Assembly: GCF_035582795.1 (NCBI RefSeq)
Contig: NC_134370.1
Span: 53,803,501-53,867,500 of the forward strand
From: Mycteria americana
Taxonomy: Eukaryota > Chordata > Aves > Ciconiiformes > Ciconiidae
DNA length: 64,000 bases
Direction: 5' to 3'
Part shown: piece after piece, positions 1-12,159 of the stretch
Layout: each line of letters opens with the position of its first letter
Position numbering within the stretch: position 1 is the first letter of the stretch
Notes under the pieces: model-generated
What the model saw: the letters and a program-made list of their open reading frames with translations, nothing else
Told to the model about the DNA's origin: nothing
The model's database searches: none
Program-made: the position numbers and the translations under genes

Positions 1-3000
1 GAGCATGTTACAGGTTAACAATGGCATGCATTCTGTTAAACGTAACTTTCAATTTGGTTTGTTATATGTGATCTTCTAAAGCATACTTTCAGGTAGTTGC
101 TTTTCAGTCTTTACAGACTTTAATGGAGGTTAAGTCACTTAAATTCTAAGGAAACGTTAAAAGTCCTGAAGAAACTGCTCCAGCAGTTGATAGAATTTAA
201 TAGAAACAATCACCCCTCCAGGCTTTTTGAACTGCTTCATGGAATTTATAGTAAGATTAGTGTATTTGATAGGACTTCTTTCTTTCCATTGGAAAATTGC
301 GCTCTCAAGTCTCATGGTGCATTTTATTAAGGGAACAAATTAAGACCCCGCAAAATGTGAGAAAAGGAGAGTTTACATTATAGAAATACAGTCAGTATAG
401 AAATGATGACACACAAGTTTTTTGGATCCATCAGTTCCTTTACATCATTTTTGTGCAAAGGGGGTGGGTGGAGCAATTCCAGCTTCTGCATGGGGACAGA
501 AACCTCAGCAGCTGTGTGAAAGTGCAGAACTCTCCTGATGATGTAGCTGGAGCAGATGGGCCCCTTTTGAATCAGATTCAGCAGCAATAAAAGACTGGAA
601 AAAATGTTTTAAGAAGGGTGGATTGGTCTAGAGGAACACAAAGTTCTCCATGGGAAAATCCAGAGAAAAGCCAGACTTTCTGATACTGAGGCTTTAGAAG
701 CATAATCCTGATAGGAGGCTTTAAGGTAGGGTCTTAAAAAAACTAAGTGAAATGAATCAGAGGGTATTGACTGTGAGTTGTAGAAACATCTCTTTAAAAT
801 TCTCTGTATTCCCAGTGGTCTGTGAATGCTGCCAGTTTGGACTTCTTTCACTAATAGCAGCTGTTTCATAACAGGATTGCTAAATGGCTGAAGCAAGGGT
901 AGCTAGGCAGCTATTATAAATGAAGAAAAGATTAATGTTAGGCTGCATACTTCTTTTCACATAGAACCAGTAGGAACAGAAAACCTTACATTTTTACTAA
1001 TTCTTTTTAGGAAACAAGTGAATGATGGACTGAAGTGATGTTAGACCTAAGAGTACATCAAATTTTAAGCAGCCAGGTGATACTAAAATTGTTAGCATGC
1101 TATATGTTGTTTATGTGTTTATCAAAATTATTTGTCAGTTCATACAGACTTCTGGGATATATTACTGTAGTTGCTTATTAAGGAGGTTCTGAGTACCTAC
1201 AAATTTGAAGGTGGTATAAGCAGAAAATTCTTTGATGTTCTAAAACTTAAGTACTATATTTATGAACTTTCTATGGTTACAGGTATTAATTGAGGAGTTA
1301 AAATAGCCATTGATTTTGAAGCTGGGGACCTTTAATAAAACCTTCTAGGCTGAAAGCAGCTATTTTTTTCTGCTTCAAAAGCCTTTAAATGCTGCATAAA
1401 ACTGAATCTTTATATTGTTAATATTTCATTGATACCCCATCCAAAATGGACCGTTGTGATCCCCTCGTGTAGCCTGACTTTCTGCACAGGACAGGAGCTC
1501 TTACTGGAAAAATTCCACGTTAACTACAAATCATCTTAAGGATTAAAAAGATACTGTTTTGACTTACAAATCTTTTGAAAACTTTTTTCCATTGATTTTT
1601 TTTATTATTATTGTTTATACAGTTTCCTTATTTTCTGAGAAAAATTTCCTCAATGTCCAGACAAGGGCAGATAATGATGTATCTTTTTTTTTTTTCCAGT
1701 TTCAGTTTAGCTGTATCATGCATGAAGGCCCCATTATGTCATGCAGAGTCATTGTTTATTATGCAACTGAAATTTGATCTTCAGTAAGGAGACTGATGAA
1801 GAGCTGTATTTCATACACTCCTTTTGATATAGGATCTGAAAAAGTAATAGAGCCGCAGATATGCCGCCACAGTGGAACAAAGGGAGAAGTGATTCACTTG
1901 ATGCAAACCAAAAGCTGATCCTGTCAGTTTTGAGGAAAAAAAAGGTACCGGGAAGAGGTTTTAACTGAGCATTGTAAAGTAAGTAAAACTGCTCTACTGC
2001 CTGGGACCAAGTGTTAGATCTGAATCTGGAAATAGCTGAAAACTTTGTTTTCTGGTCTGTGTAGATAAGTGATATAAAAATGAAATATCTTGTTCCACTA
2101 CTACAAATAGTCATACTTTTATCATGTAAACTATTAAAAATAATAACAACAAAAAAAGGTTAACCTATTAAAACACTGGCCATCTGCAGATTAAGTTAGG
2201 CTATTGTGCAAACAGTAGTGAGTCCACAATCTATATATACATTCTGCAACTTCAGGACTAGTGACTACTTTTTTTTTTTAATCAGAGCTGTAGGCCGTAA
2301 AAGTGACAAACACTGATGCTTTCTGTTGCTACTTTTTATCATAGTGACACATCAGGATGAACTGCTTTTTGTTAGCTAGTTTATTTAAAGAAGCTGAGGC
2401 AAATACTTGCTATTTCATATTATTAAGCAACGTTCACAAAGATGCGATTTAGATTGGGAGGCCAGTGTGCATATTGAAAATAACAATAACAGCTATTTGT
2501 TTTGATTGGGAAAACAGGCTACTTGAATATGTTTCTGTTCCCACATCACACAAACTCTGCTACATCTTGAAGTCCGGTTTCAGTGAAATTATTTTTCTCT
2601 TTAGTTTGTTAGAGGCATCAGTCTTTTGGGGATTTGTAAGACTTGGTGTTTTGTTGCACACGTGTAGAACAAGGAGAGGGAAAAGAGGAGACTAGCTATC
2701 ATTTTGCTCTAGGATGTGATGAAGTTGCTTTTACTCAAAAGTGAATTGTTTGATAGAAACTGTTTGATTTTTTGCATACTAAAAAGTAGAGGGTGTAGGC
2801 TACACAGACTTTAAACAATCTTACAAAAGGCTAATAGGTATCTACTTACACACGTCACCTCAGAGCTGGATTTTCTTGAGCATGAACTAAAAGAAATTGA
2901 ATCTAAGGGACTGTTTATACAATCCAAGTATCTAACTTGTTGGCTGGCTTTGCTATGCTTCTGCTCTCAGGGGAAGAAAGATATGCTCATCTGGAGGAAC

Positions 3001-4069
3001 TCTTGTCTCTGTTTACTGTGGTGAAAACAGCATTTCTTTACAAGCTGTGTATTGGACCTCATATGCCATACTTGTGTACAGATGCTTCTGCTTATTGTAT
3101 CAAATGTCAGGAAGCCCTGATGAAGAATTGAGAAGTCTTAATGGGGGAAAACTGACTCCTCAAGTTCTGAGTTGTTTGGTTTTGGTGGGTTTTTTTCAGT
3201 TATAGATAGATGCATTGCAAGCAGAAACATGCTTGAATAATAAAAGTACACTGAGTGGAGAGAAAAAAAAAAACCAACCAAACAAAAAAACTCCCCCAAA
3301 AACCTAGAAAACTGCAGGTTAGAATATTTATACCAAATCTAGCATTAGAAGTATCCAGCATCCCCAAGAAATGTGTTTGTACAAGACAACCCTATATTCC
3401 TTACTGTTGACTACATTGACCTGAGGAGGCCCTTATATGTAACTATTCTATCCAGCTTTTTGGAAAGTACAAACTGATGGCTTCATGATTGCTCTGGACT
3501 TTGGTTGATTGGTACAGTATAAAATAATGTAATCAAGACAGCAGGATCAGATTTCTTGGTGCTGTAATCTGTTGGTTAACAGGATGACAATGCTTAATGC
3601 CACCTTCTGTTGCAATCTTCCTTTAAGGAATTAAGGAAAATCTTGTGTGTAATCTTCATTCTTATTATATAGTGCATGGCATCTAGTATATTGCTACATC
3701 CATAAATGTGATGCTTTCTAGCTTCAGACAAACTATTCCTTTCACTTTCGTTTGACTAATATGGGTATCCCAGAGGTTAAATGCTGCTATTAGCAGTACT
3801 GCATTCTACACCTAACAAATCTGGAACTTTACATGAACATTGGGCGGATCATAAACAAGTTCATTCTTTCTGGAATACTAGACATGGATAACATAAACAG
3901 CACTAACCTTTTCAAAGCAGTGAGAATGATACCTTTCAGCAATCAGGGTAATGAAAAGCCTTTTTGTGTGTGGTATTGAGCATTTTACACTTAAGCACAG
4001 GAGAAGATAGCCTGGAATGACATATGGTTTCATCTACTTATATCATTAGACAAGAGATTGTAAATCTGC
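1..4069. other. Unique AT-rich non-coding DNA
   Basis: No recognisable gene. Open frames here (for example the 121-codon minus frame at 1749-2114) have no recognisable motif and no convincing splice context. An A-rich, C-interrupted stretch lies at about 3259-3305 and may be the decayed tail of an old retroposon, but no body could be identified next to it. I infer intergenic or intronic DNA. Confidence 0.6.
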
Positions 4070-4617
4070 TGCACCTCGAATACTGTGTTCAGTTTTGGGC
4101 CCCTCACTACAAGAGAGATGTTGAGGTGCTGGAGTGTGTCAAAAACTGGATTACAGTGCTGGATTTGTAGAGAAGGGCAATGAGGCTGGTGAAGGGTCTA
4201 GAGCACAAATAGTACGAGGAGTGACTGAGGGAACTGGGGTTGTTCAGCCTGGAGAAAAGGAGGCTCAGGGGAGACCTTATTGCTCTCTACAACTACCTGA
4301 AAGGAGGTTGTAGAGAGGTGGGGGTCGGTCTCTTCTCCCAAGTAACAAGTGATAGGATGAGAGGAGACGGCCTCAAGTTGCGCCAGGGGAGGTTTAGACT
4401 GGATATTAGGAAATTTTACTTCACTGACAGGGTTGTCCAGCATGGACACAGGCTGCCCAGGGAAGTGGTTGAGTCACCACCCCTGGAAATATTTAAAAGA
4501 CGTTTGGATGAGGTGCTTATGGACATGGTGTAGTGATGGTCTTGGTGGTGTTAGGTTTACAGTTGGACTTGATGATCTTAAAGGTCTTTTCCAACCTATA
4601 CGATTCTGTGATTCTGT
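4070..4617 (+). mobile_element. CR1 LINE, 3' fragment (copy A)
   Basis: Severely 5'-truncated CR1 non-LTR retrotransposon in + orientation. It holds the C-terminal end of ORF2 and the 3' UTR. The sequence runs almost base for base alongside the reverse complement of the large CR1 at 17286-21180, starting at the segment encoding '[15 protein letters not shown]'. It ends in CR1-type octamers (GATTCTGTGATTCTGTAA), the hallmark CR1 tail that replaces a poly-A. A frame at 4240-4533 keeps the residues '[19 protein letters not shown]' and the ORF2 C-terminus. Compared with the other copy, this one has an extra ~29 bases near 4140-4168 that look like an imperfect local duplication. It also keeps a ~120-base segment (about 4325-4447) that the other copy lacks. 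It is not mobile. Family assignment is firm; the subfamily is not determined. Confidence 0.93.
4240..4533 (+). pseudogene. CR1 ORF2 C-terminal remnant
   Basis: Open frame equal to the last ~97 codons of CR1 ORF2, downstream of the reverse transcriptase catalytic core. Seen: '[20 protein letters not shown]', then a region rich in basic residues ('[12 protein letters not shown]') and '[11 protein letters not shown]' near the end. The upstream codons are separated from it by the ~29-base insertion at 4140-4168. No endonuclease or RT motif is present, so it encodes nothing functional. Its value is as a reference for the segment missing from the other CR1 copy. Confidence 0.85.
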
Positions 4618-5163
4618 AAAGTTAATTTAAAGTACAGTGGTGAAGAAATTGTGCCTGTGATTGTGGTGTGTTTGTATTACATGCTCACATAGTCTAGACA
4701 TCTTACTTGGTTATGCAAGTAATGGTGGTATTAATGTAATTCACACTGAATGAAAGAAATCATAGCGATATGTAGAGAAGCCATGACTTTACAGTAATAA
4801 AAAATGCTACATTCATTGATTAGCTATGATATTACATTTGGAAATTATATTGTGAGACAGTATGTGCTGTGGTTTGTGTTCTATATGGATATGTAGCACA
4901 TTTGCTGCCTATTTGCATTAGGCTTCAATGACCTATGTTTTCTAATAAATAATTCTGAAGAGTGACGAAAGAAACCAAGAGCACAGAGTATAGCTTTCTT
5001 CCGGTTTCTAACTCGGCACTGACAATAGAATATATTAAGCTTCATACAACTGTCATATCCTAGGTGAAATATGCATGTTAAAGCTCTCCATGTCATTTGA
5101 CTACGAAGCTTTTGTGTAAGTCTGCAAACAAGATCCTCTAGGGGAATGTTATTTAGATTCCAA

Positions 5164-5199
5164 AGAGATGTTAATAACTGTAGAGATGTTAATAACTGT
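5164..5199. repeat. 18-bp perfect tandem duplication
   Basis: The unit AGAGATGTTAATAACTGT occurs twice back to back with no mismatch. This is a recent slippage or small duplication event in otherwise unique sequence. No function is implied. Confidence 0.9.
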
Positions 5200-5932
5200 A
5201 ATAAAATGTAAACATTCAGGTTTTTGTAATCCAGACAATGTGAACTGGCTTGTCAGTTTAGAGAAGAGAATAACTGGGTAAATATTAGAGGGAAGAATTC
5301 CCAGGTGTGGCAAGTGCTATTGGAATACAGAATGAATAGTGAAGAAAACATTTATTAAAGTGATTTTGCATTCTTCATGTGAATACATGGAAACTGGAAT
5401 ATATAAACCCACGGCAAAAGACATAATCACTCTGTAAAAGACATGAGCATGAACCTCTCTCTGATGCTGTGGCAGTTGCTTGTTGTGTTGTTTTGCTGCT
5501 GTGTTTTGGTTTTTGTTGTTAGGTTTTTTTTTTTTAAACCACCAACTAACAAACACTCTAATGCTTTTATGACAATGCAGTGAACAACCAACGTATCTTT
5601 AGAGGTTTTATTTCTTCTATCTTCAGTATTTATCTAATTGACAGCTGCATAAGCAGAAACATTACACTGTACATTCAACAGATAAAGCAATTAACATTGT
5701 TATAATAGAGTTGAGGCTTTGATTGTCCTGAGAAGCTGTGTCTAGATTAAGAAGTAATCAGCAAAGCAAAAATGTTTTTTCTCTTTCGCTCTTTAAAGCA
5801 AGATACCCAGTCATTCTTTCCTATTTTGAATAAATGTGGGAGTCTACAGCCAGTGACATTTTTCTTTGTGAACTGCCAGCACTTCTAGATGTAGCTGTAG
5901 ACGTTGAGCTCCATCTATTGCGTATTACCATT

Positions 5933-5961
5933 ATTCAGCAAAATACTTAAGCACATGCTTA
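5933..5961 (+). repeat. Relic of an ancient amniote interspersed repeat
   Basis: The sequence beginning ATTCAGCAAAATACTTAAGC is shared, with two substitutions and a short indel, with 41734-41760 in this window. From memory it resembles a short repeat family with AAGCACATGCTTAA-type motifs seen in turtle, crocodile and bird genomes. The within-window similarity is seen directly; the family link is recollection. Confidence 0.45.
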
Positions 5962-6000
5962 CTTCTAATCACACACTTGAATATTACCATTATTTTTTAG

Positions 6001-6066
6001 GATCTTCCAAGAGTAGGACTTGTTCTAGCCAAAAACATCTTTGATTTTTGGCCTGAAACAAGAGAT
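6001..6066 (+). other. Exon-like patch, 66 nt (speculative)
   Basis: A TATTTTTTAG acceptor precedes 22 uninterrupted codons (reading DLPRVGLVLAKNIF, then DFWPETRD), followed by a GTAAGG donor. Length is a multiple of three and phase is 0/0. I do not recognise the peptide. Patches like this arise by chance in 64 kb, and the polypyrimidine tract is short. It could be a real small exon of an unknown + strand gene or coincidence. Confidence 0.15.
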
Positions 6067-7154
6067 GTAAGGTTAAAGGCAGCATATTAATTAAGTACAT
6101 TTATTACTTTAAGTCTTCAGATCAGGTCCTTTTTTATTTTTAAAGCCTGTTATTGTAGGTTTAATTGGAATGAATATCTTATCCAAGACAAATCTTGATA
6201 TAACCACAGTTATATTTAGATTATTCCAAGTATTATGAGCATTTAAAGACATTATTATTGATCAGTTATTTTCATTTATTAATGTAAACTATGAACTGTT
6301 CTTAACAAGAGGAATTTAATTTACTACAATAATGAATGTCTCCCCAACATACGGTTCAATCTTTGATGATGGAATGCCAAGTAGATTGCTTTATAAGACT
6401 ATTTCTAGCCATTTGTAAACATCTGAAATCACAAGTATGGGAAACCAAGGTGTAACTAAAAATGGAAACGGAGAGCTTGTTTCATGCAGCTGTAGGTGCT
6501 GGGGTTCTCGGTTGGGTTGGGTTTGGTTTTCCTAATTAAAATATGAGTGATGTAGGTCTCCACCCCCTTCCATCCCCTCAGCACCCCAGTGTAACTTACT
6601 GTAGACTACACTTTGTATTAAAGATGCTGTAGAACTGAGTCTAAACCCTACTTCATTCATTTTTGTTTGTAGATTGAATTTCTGGATGATTAACGGTTCT
6701 CATGATCCACAGGATTGTTTACAAAGCTTTATTAGTGTTGCATTATTTCAGTGTTATTTTACATCTCCTCTGCAGATGTAATAATGCAAGATTCAAATGC
6801 AAGTTGACATGCTGCTGAAGATTCTAAAAGATATTTGCATTGATTTATGCTCTTTATTAGGATGCATAATCAAAAAAGCAAAATCTAAACTAGGTAACCT
6901 GTGTGAGCTAAAACCATGATGCTGTTGAAGTTGTTGCAAGAATCCCAGTGATTTGAGTGACTGGGATTTCACACATGGCCTATATGCAAGGTGAGAATTA
7001 CCCTAACCATTTTTTTTTTAATATATCTATGGTGATGACATCTATACCTCAGCTAGTCATCTAGATTCTGTGCTGACTAGGGGAAGATAGACATTTCTAC
7101 AGTATGAAACATCTGATTTGTTTTAGAAGTCCATCTTTTCAATGCAGTGGAATT

Positions 7155-7178
7155 GTTTTTTCTTTTTTTTTTTTTTTT
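7155..7178. repeat. Poly-T tract
   Basis: Nearly pure T run interrupted by one C, followed by a C-rich tail and TTAG. It could be a retroposon tail in minus orientation or a polypyrimidine tract of a splice acceptor (see the patch that follows). Confidence 0.85.
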
Positions 7179-7191
7179 CCTCCCCTGTTAG

Positions 7192-7382
7192 GGTAGTCTG
7201 GGCACTCATCCAGATGTTGATGTCTGCAAAAGTTTGAATTTGTACAGACGAGTTCCGTCCTTTCCACCTATTGTCTGCTTCCCTCTCATGCAATTAAAAA
7301 CAATGTTTTCTTCCATGCTAGTCAGAACCCACACAAGTAGCCCGCTTTATGATGAACAAGTGTATGCTTACTTGGATTTGAG
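7192..7382 (+). other. Exon-like patch, 191 nt (speculative)
   Basis: It is preceded by a very long polypyrimidine tract ending CCCCTGTTAG and followed by GAG|GTAAAA, which fits a donor. One frame stays open across the whole patch, 63 codons plus two bases. It reads GSLGTHPDVDVCKSLNLYRR near the start and LYDEQVYAYLDL near the end, and meets a stop three bases into the putative intron. I recognise no family. An open run of this length in AT-rich DNA is somewhat unlikely but not rare at this scale. Confidence 0.18.
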
Positions 7383-9902
7383 GTAAAATTTGAGTGTCCG
7401 AGATTTCCAAAATGAGAGATGCATACCCCAAGTCATGCTAGACTTCAGTGAAATCTACATCAGTAGGTGCTTTCATCACATTTCAAAAGGCCTTGAGGTC
7501 TGGCGCACAGGTTCTCTCCTTTGCTATTTTGAATACATATATTGCCAAAGGAGGAGTGTGACATGGTCACATGGATAGAGTGGGAGACTGTGAATTAGGG
7601 TAGACATTGTTAGATAGTAGAAAGCTGCTTCTGCACTCAGGTCATTACAATAGTATACACATGTGAGTAGTAAAGAGTGTTGCAAAGTATGTTAAATGTG
7701 CTTGGTGACAAGCTAGAAATACACGTCTTATATTTGTTATTTTGACATAAGTTTATCTCAGTTCAGTTAGACATAGCCATTTCTCTGGTGGTGACCTGAC
7801 TGGTTGCAAGGCAGTTGCTGTCTCATATACAGTGATTATTATGTGCTGGGCAGCTACAGAGAAAGTAGGTCGTTTGCAGATAGTACGGGTATTCAAGTTG
7901 TTGAACAGATTCTTCGTATATTCTGCAGAGTACCATTTGCAATATTTTTGGGTTTATTAAAAAGAAAAAATAAGTGGTCTGCATCTTTAAAGAAAAAGTA
8001 ATTTTTTAACCAATGTAACTCACTTCAGAGATGCTAAGGACCCTTTAGCTTTGTTGTTAGAGTTTTTTTGAAATTGCATGAATCTTGATCTTATTGCTGC
8101 TTGGAGAAGAAACCAAAAAAGGAACCACAGGTGGCCTGATTGTATTGATTATTTGCTCTTTCTTCTTTGTTGGTACTGAACTTTTGCCCTTGCTTGATGA
8201 TGCTAGCTGTAGGCTCACTCTCAGGGATTAACTAGAGGCTGTGTCAGGAAAGTATTTTAAAAGATCTAGGTATGCTCAGGGCAGTTTCCAAATTCAATTG
8301 ATACATGTTGCCCATCTAAGATTAGTCATTAATTTTCACATCTTCCATTAACGCCTCACTTCAACAAGCTTTGTCATGTTGCGGGGTCTAACTACCATTT
8401 CAATAATGTGTATCTCAATATGTGATCTATGAATGTGTTTGAGATCTTTCAGCATAACAGATGAGTGTCAACTGTAGAGATTCTCATATTAAAGAATATT
8501 TAGTTAAGACATCTGTGCAGCCTCACTGCTGACTGGCTCTCATTTTTTATTCCAGAGACATCCTCTTATACACTTGTCAAACTCATCCGAAATGGTATTT
8601 GAAGGAGGCCATAGGATAAAAAACATTGCCTTGGAGAGGATCATGCCCTGATGGCCTGCATTTTAACAGCAGCAAAAGTGAAATAAAAGCACTTGGTTGC
8701 ATTAGATATCTAGTAATGAGCTGACAAAGGTGTTAAGGTAGCCAGGTGCTATATATCTCATCTGCAGTGTATGTTAAGTGTTGGGCAGCCTTGTGTAGTT
8801 TTAGAGGTGTGAGAACTGTTGTGGGAAGCCAAATCTTCTATATTTCTCCTCCCCAACTCCCCTTAGGAGGCTCTCACTTTCCCCACCCTTTGTTTCCAAG
8901 CTCCAATGTACTCTTTTATTATTTAAGGAAAATATTGTCAGCATTGCTTGTAGCTTCAGTGCTTGGCACAACAGAAGGCAGGCACAGGCAACTTTTTCCT
9001 TTTCCACATACCTACAGTAGGGAACAGCTACAGAGAAGGCTGTTGCTTAATTAGTAGTAGTTATTGGTGTAAAGCTGAAGTGGCATACTTGTGTTATATG
9101 GTGAGGCCAAGAGGAAGAATGCTAGGGGTAGGGGCACCTGTCAGTGTGGAGCAAAATAGTTCTAGCACATGTAGTACTAGATTCAGTGGGATTTTTTTTT
9201 TTCCCTGGCTCTTTTTAAAAAAATTTTTTATTGCTCTCATTTCAATTGAATCAGCAGATGAGGGAATCCATTACTTGGCTGCCACTAACACAGACTTCAT
9301 TAACTAGCACGTTCACCTGTAACAGTCACAGGTCAAATATTGCCTGGGTTTTTTACTATTATTTTTTAAATTAGTCTGCCTTATGTTCTAGGGAGGAATC
9401 ATGCCACTGTTTTTCTTACTGCTTATTGCACCTATAGAATGAGTGGAATTTGTGATAAATAAAATGCCCTGAAAGTAGGTATTTTTATGTGAGTTTACAT
9501 GCTAAATATTTAACATCTCTTTGAAATATTTGCTCATCTAGAGGAGTCTTTCACTGTGGCTTCTTTCATAAACATTTGTTTCAGAATGCAATCAATTCAA
9601 TGATTCCTAATCAGAAGCATTTGGACATCTCAAAAGGGATTGCCAAGTTCTTGGCTTTTGGTCTTGCAGTATTTTGATTTTTTTAATGGCAATTTATGAT
9701 ACAGCTAAAAATCTTATAAAACTTTAAATAGGTTCCTGGAAATTGTCTTTAGCAGCTCAATTAAAAATTATTTCAAAATTTTGGCTGAATTTTTTTCACC
9801 TATTTTAGACAAAGCTTTAAAAGTCTTATTTTCTTAACCATTCAAAAGACAGTTTTGTGATGTGCTCACGACTACTTCTTTCATAAAGTATATTTTTTTC
9901 AG

Positions 9903-9935
9903 AAGGATTTACAGAAAGTTCTAGAGATTAACTTG
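9903..9935 (+). other. Micro-exon-like patch, 33 nt (speculative)
   Basis: A TATATTTTTTTCAG acceptor is followed by 11 open codons (KDLQKVLEINL, a heptad-like helical peptide) and a near-perfect donor GTGAGTAT. Length is a multiple of three. It is not in the reading phase that would follow the 7192-7382 patch, so the patches do not chain simply into one gene. Confidence 0.15.
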
Positions 9936-12126
9936 GTGAGTATAACTGTTTATCTTGTTTTAATTCTGGACTAAAGTAGTATGATGTCTGATGCTGTTTG
10001 GCTTTCCTTCATTCTAGCATTGTGTGATGACATCAGTCTTCACATCAGAGAGAATTAGAGCTTGAAGGTACAACATATTTTTGGCAGGAATTATGATACT
10101 GGGATCAGGATTTTGGCTAAGGTAAACACGGTGATTTCCTGGAAATAATGAGTACCAATTACTTGTACACAGTGAAACCAAGCAGTTATGTGCAGTTTGT
10201 TTACTGTGGGCCAATAAAGGTTTTTGGTTTTTAAATTTTTTTTAAATTACTGGGATTCTTGGAAAATTTGCATCTACTTTCAGATATGAGAAACGAGTGC
10301 CTGCACTCTGTTCCTAGGAGGAGCTTGGAAAGGCCATGGATTCTTGCAGCTGCATCGAGAAGTTTAGGCTCACTTCTGATCATACATAGGTGAAGGAACT
10401 AGTTATTTTTGTGGCTGGAATAGAGATCAGGAGTAAACCAGCTCAAAATCTGTAATTTAGGTCTTCCTATTTTTACCTCTCTGAGACTGTGTTGACAATG
10501 GGAGGAAGAGTGGATGGGTGGCAAAAGTGCAGGAGTGCGGGCTATGAGATAGGAAGGGACCATAATGGTAATCTGAAGTCAGGACATATGCTTTTTAGAA
10601 GGGCTCCTTCTAGAACATGGGGAATCGGGCAAACCAGCTGCCTCTAGTGCATAGTGCTGTGGAGCGGAGGAAGGCCTACGGTACTGCAATTGAGTGAAAT
10701 AGAGGGCTAGACACAAGAAAGAGTGAGCTGGGAGCCAGGATTGCAACTTTTGATTTCAGGCCTGTAGAGCTTGGCAGGTCTCTGTAATTTTCAGTGAGAA
10801 ATATGTGCATCCCAACCTCAATGAACGTTCATCTTTTTCTCATAACATTCTTTAACTGTTCTCTTTGGTTGCTCTCCCAATTCATTCCAGAAGGCGGCTT
10901 TCTGCAGACTGTGTTAAAACAGGATGCCTCTGCCATGTGGCAGGTCAGTGATTTAGCTCACTACTATTTTCTACTACTTTATTTACTCTAGGAACTCCTA
11001 GTGATGACTTCATAAAATGACAAAGAATAGCTGTATCGTATGAATATCTGTCTCAATTTAGAAAGGGTAGGCCCTTTACAGATGCTTTACGAGCAGTGTT
11101 GATAATCCTTACTCTTTCCTGATACTCTGCCAGAGACATTCCCAGGCAGCATTCTGTCTTATGAAAAACAGTAACTGTGCAAACTTTCATACAAGTTTGT
11201 GGCACCAGTCATCTTTATGTTTTCTAGAGGGAGCAGTTATTTGCGCACTGCTATTAAAGAGTTAATAAATTTCTTGAAAAGCATTTTCATAGTTCTGTTC
11301 TGTGTTAGAGCAGATAAACTCAAGAGAAATTCAAGCTAGATGAATTGTTCTGTTGGGGCAGCAGCTCATTCCCATCTGCTGCCTTTACTGGGAAGGTGGC
11401 AGATCATTGCTGCAGAGATCAAAGATGGCATCTGGGATAAAGTACCCTCAGTCCTGATTTGAAAAGCGCTACAAGTGGGCGAGAAGTGGTGGGTGACAGC
11501 AGCTGGCTATCAACAGACATCTTTGCTTGGTGCTATTCAGATATGAGCAGAAAACATTTTATAGGCAAATGTCATGCACATGCAAATTTACTATACTCTT
11601 CCCTTTTCAGACATGTAGCAGGGAAGGGTCCAGCCCAGACACCTATTCCCTTTTGCTGGGGAGAAGTTTATAGTTTGAGCTAGCTCATACTAGTGTGTAA
11701 GGACAAAATAGGACCACTCATCTTTTAATGTTGTCTGGGAGATCATTTGCTAACATGCCAGCAGTCCAGTGGTCAGTGTCTTCCTCATACATGGGATTTA
11801 AGAGGTTGGTCTATTATTTCAGGATTCTCTCAGATTATTATGTTGCTGACCTTAAGCAAGAACTTGCAGAACCTGTGCAAATCAAAGGCCTCTGGTCTGA
11901 GAAGACTCCTGAATGATTTGGTGGCTTGGAAAGTCAGACAAACATGCACAGAATCTTCAAACTGGCCTAAAATGTCTCTTAAAGAGATAATTTACTTTAC
12001 AGAAAATGGTGCTGTTGCTCCATTATGCCTCTCCCAGATATCTGGAGGAAAAAAAAAAAAAATATTTTCTCTGGCAGGACCTGAGCTTTAGGCTATGGAT
12101 CAAACAGGTTCAAACATTTTTCTGGC

Positions 12127-12159
12127 CTTTTTTTTTTCTTTTCTTTTTTCTTTCTCCTT
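12127..12159. repeat. Polypyrimidine (T/C) tract
   Basis: T-runs interrupted by single C residues. It lies 65 bases after an A-run at 12048-12062. No retroposon body was identified between or beside them. Confidence 0.8.

Noticed and set aside
1749..2114. 121-codon minus-strand frame
   Set aside because: No family resemblance, no convincing splice or start context, and a composition like the surrounding DNA.
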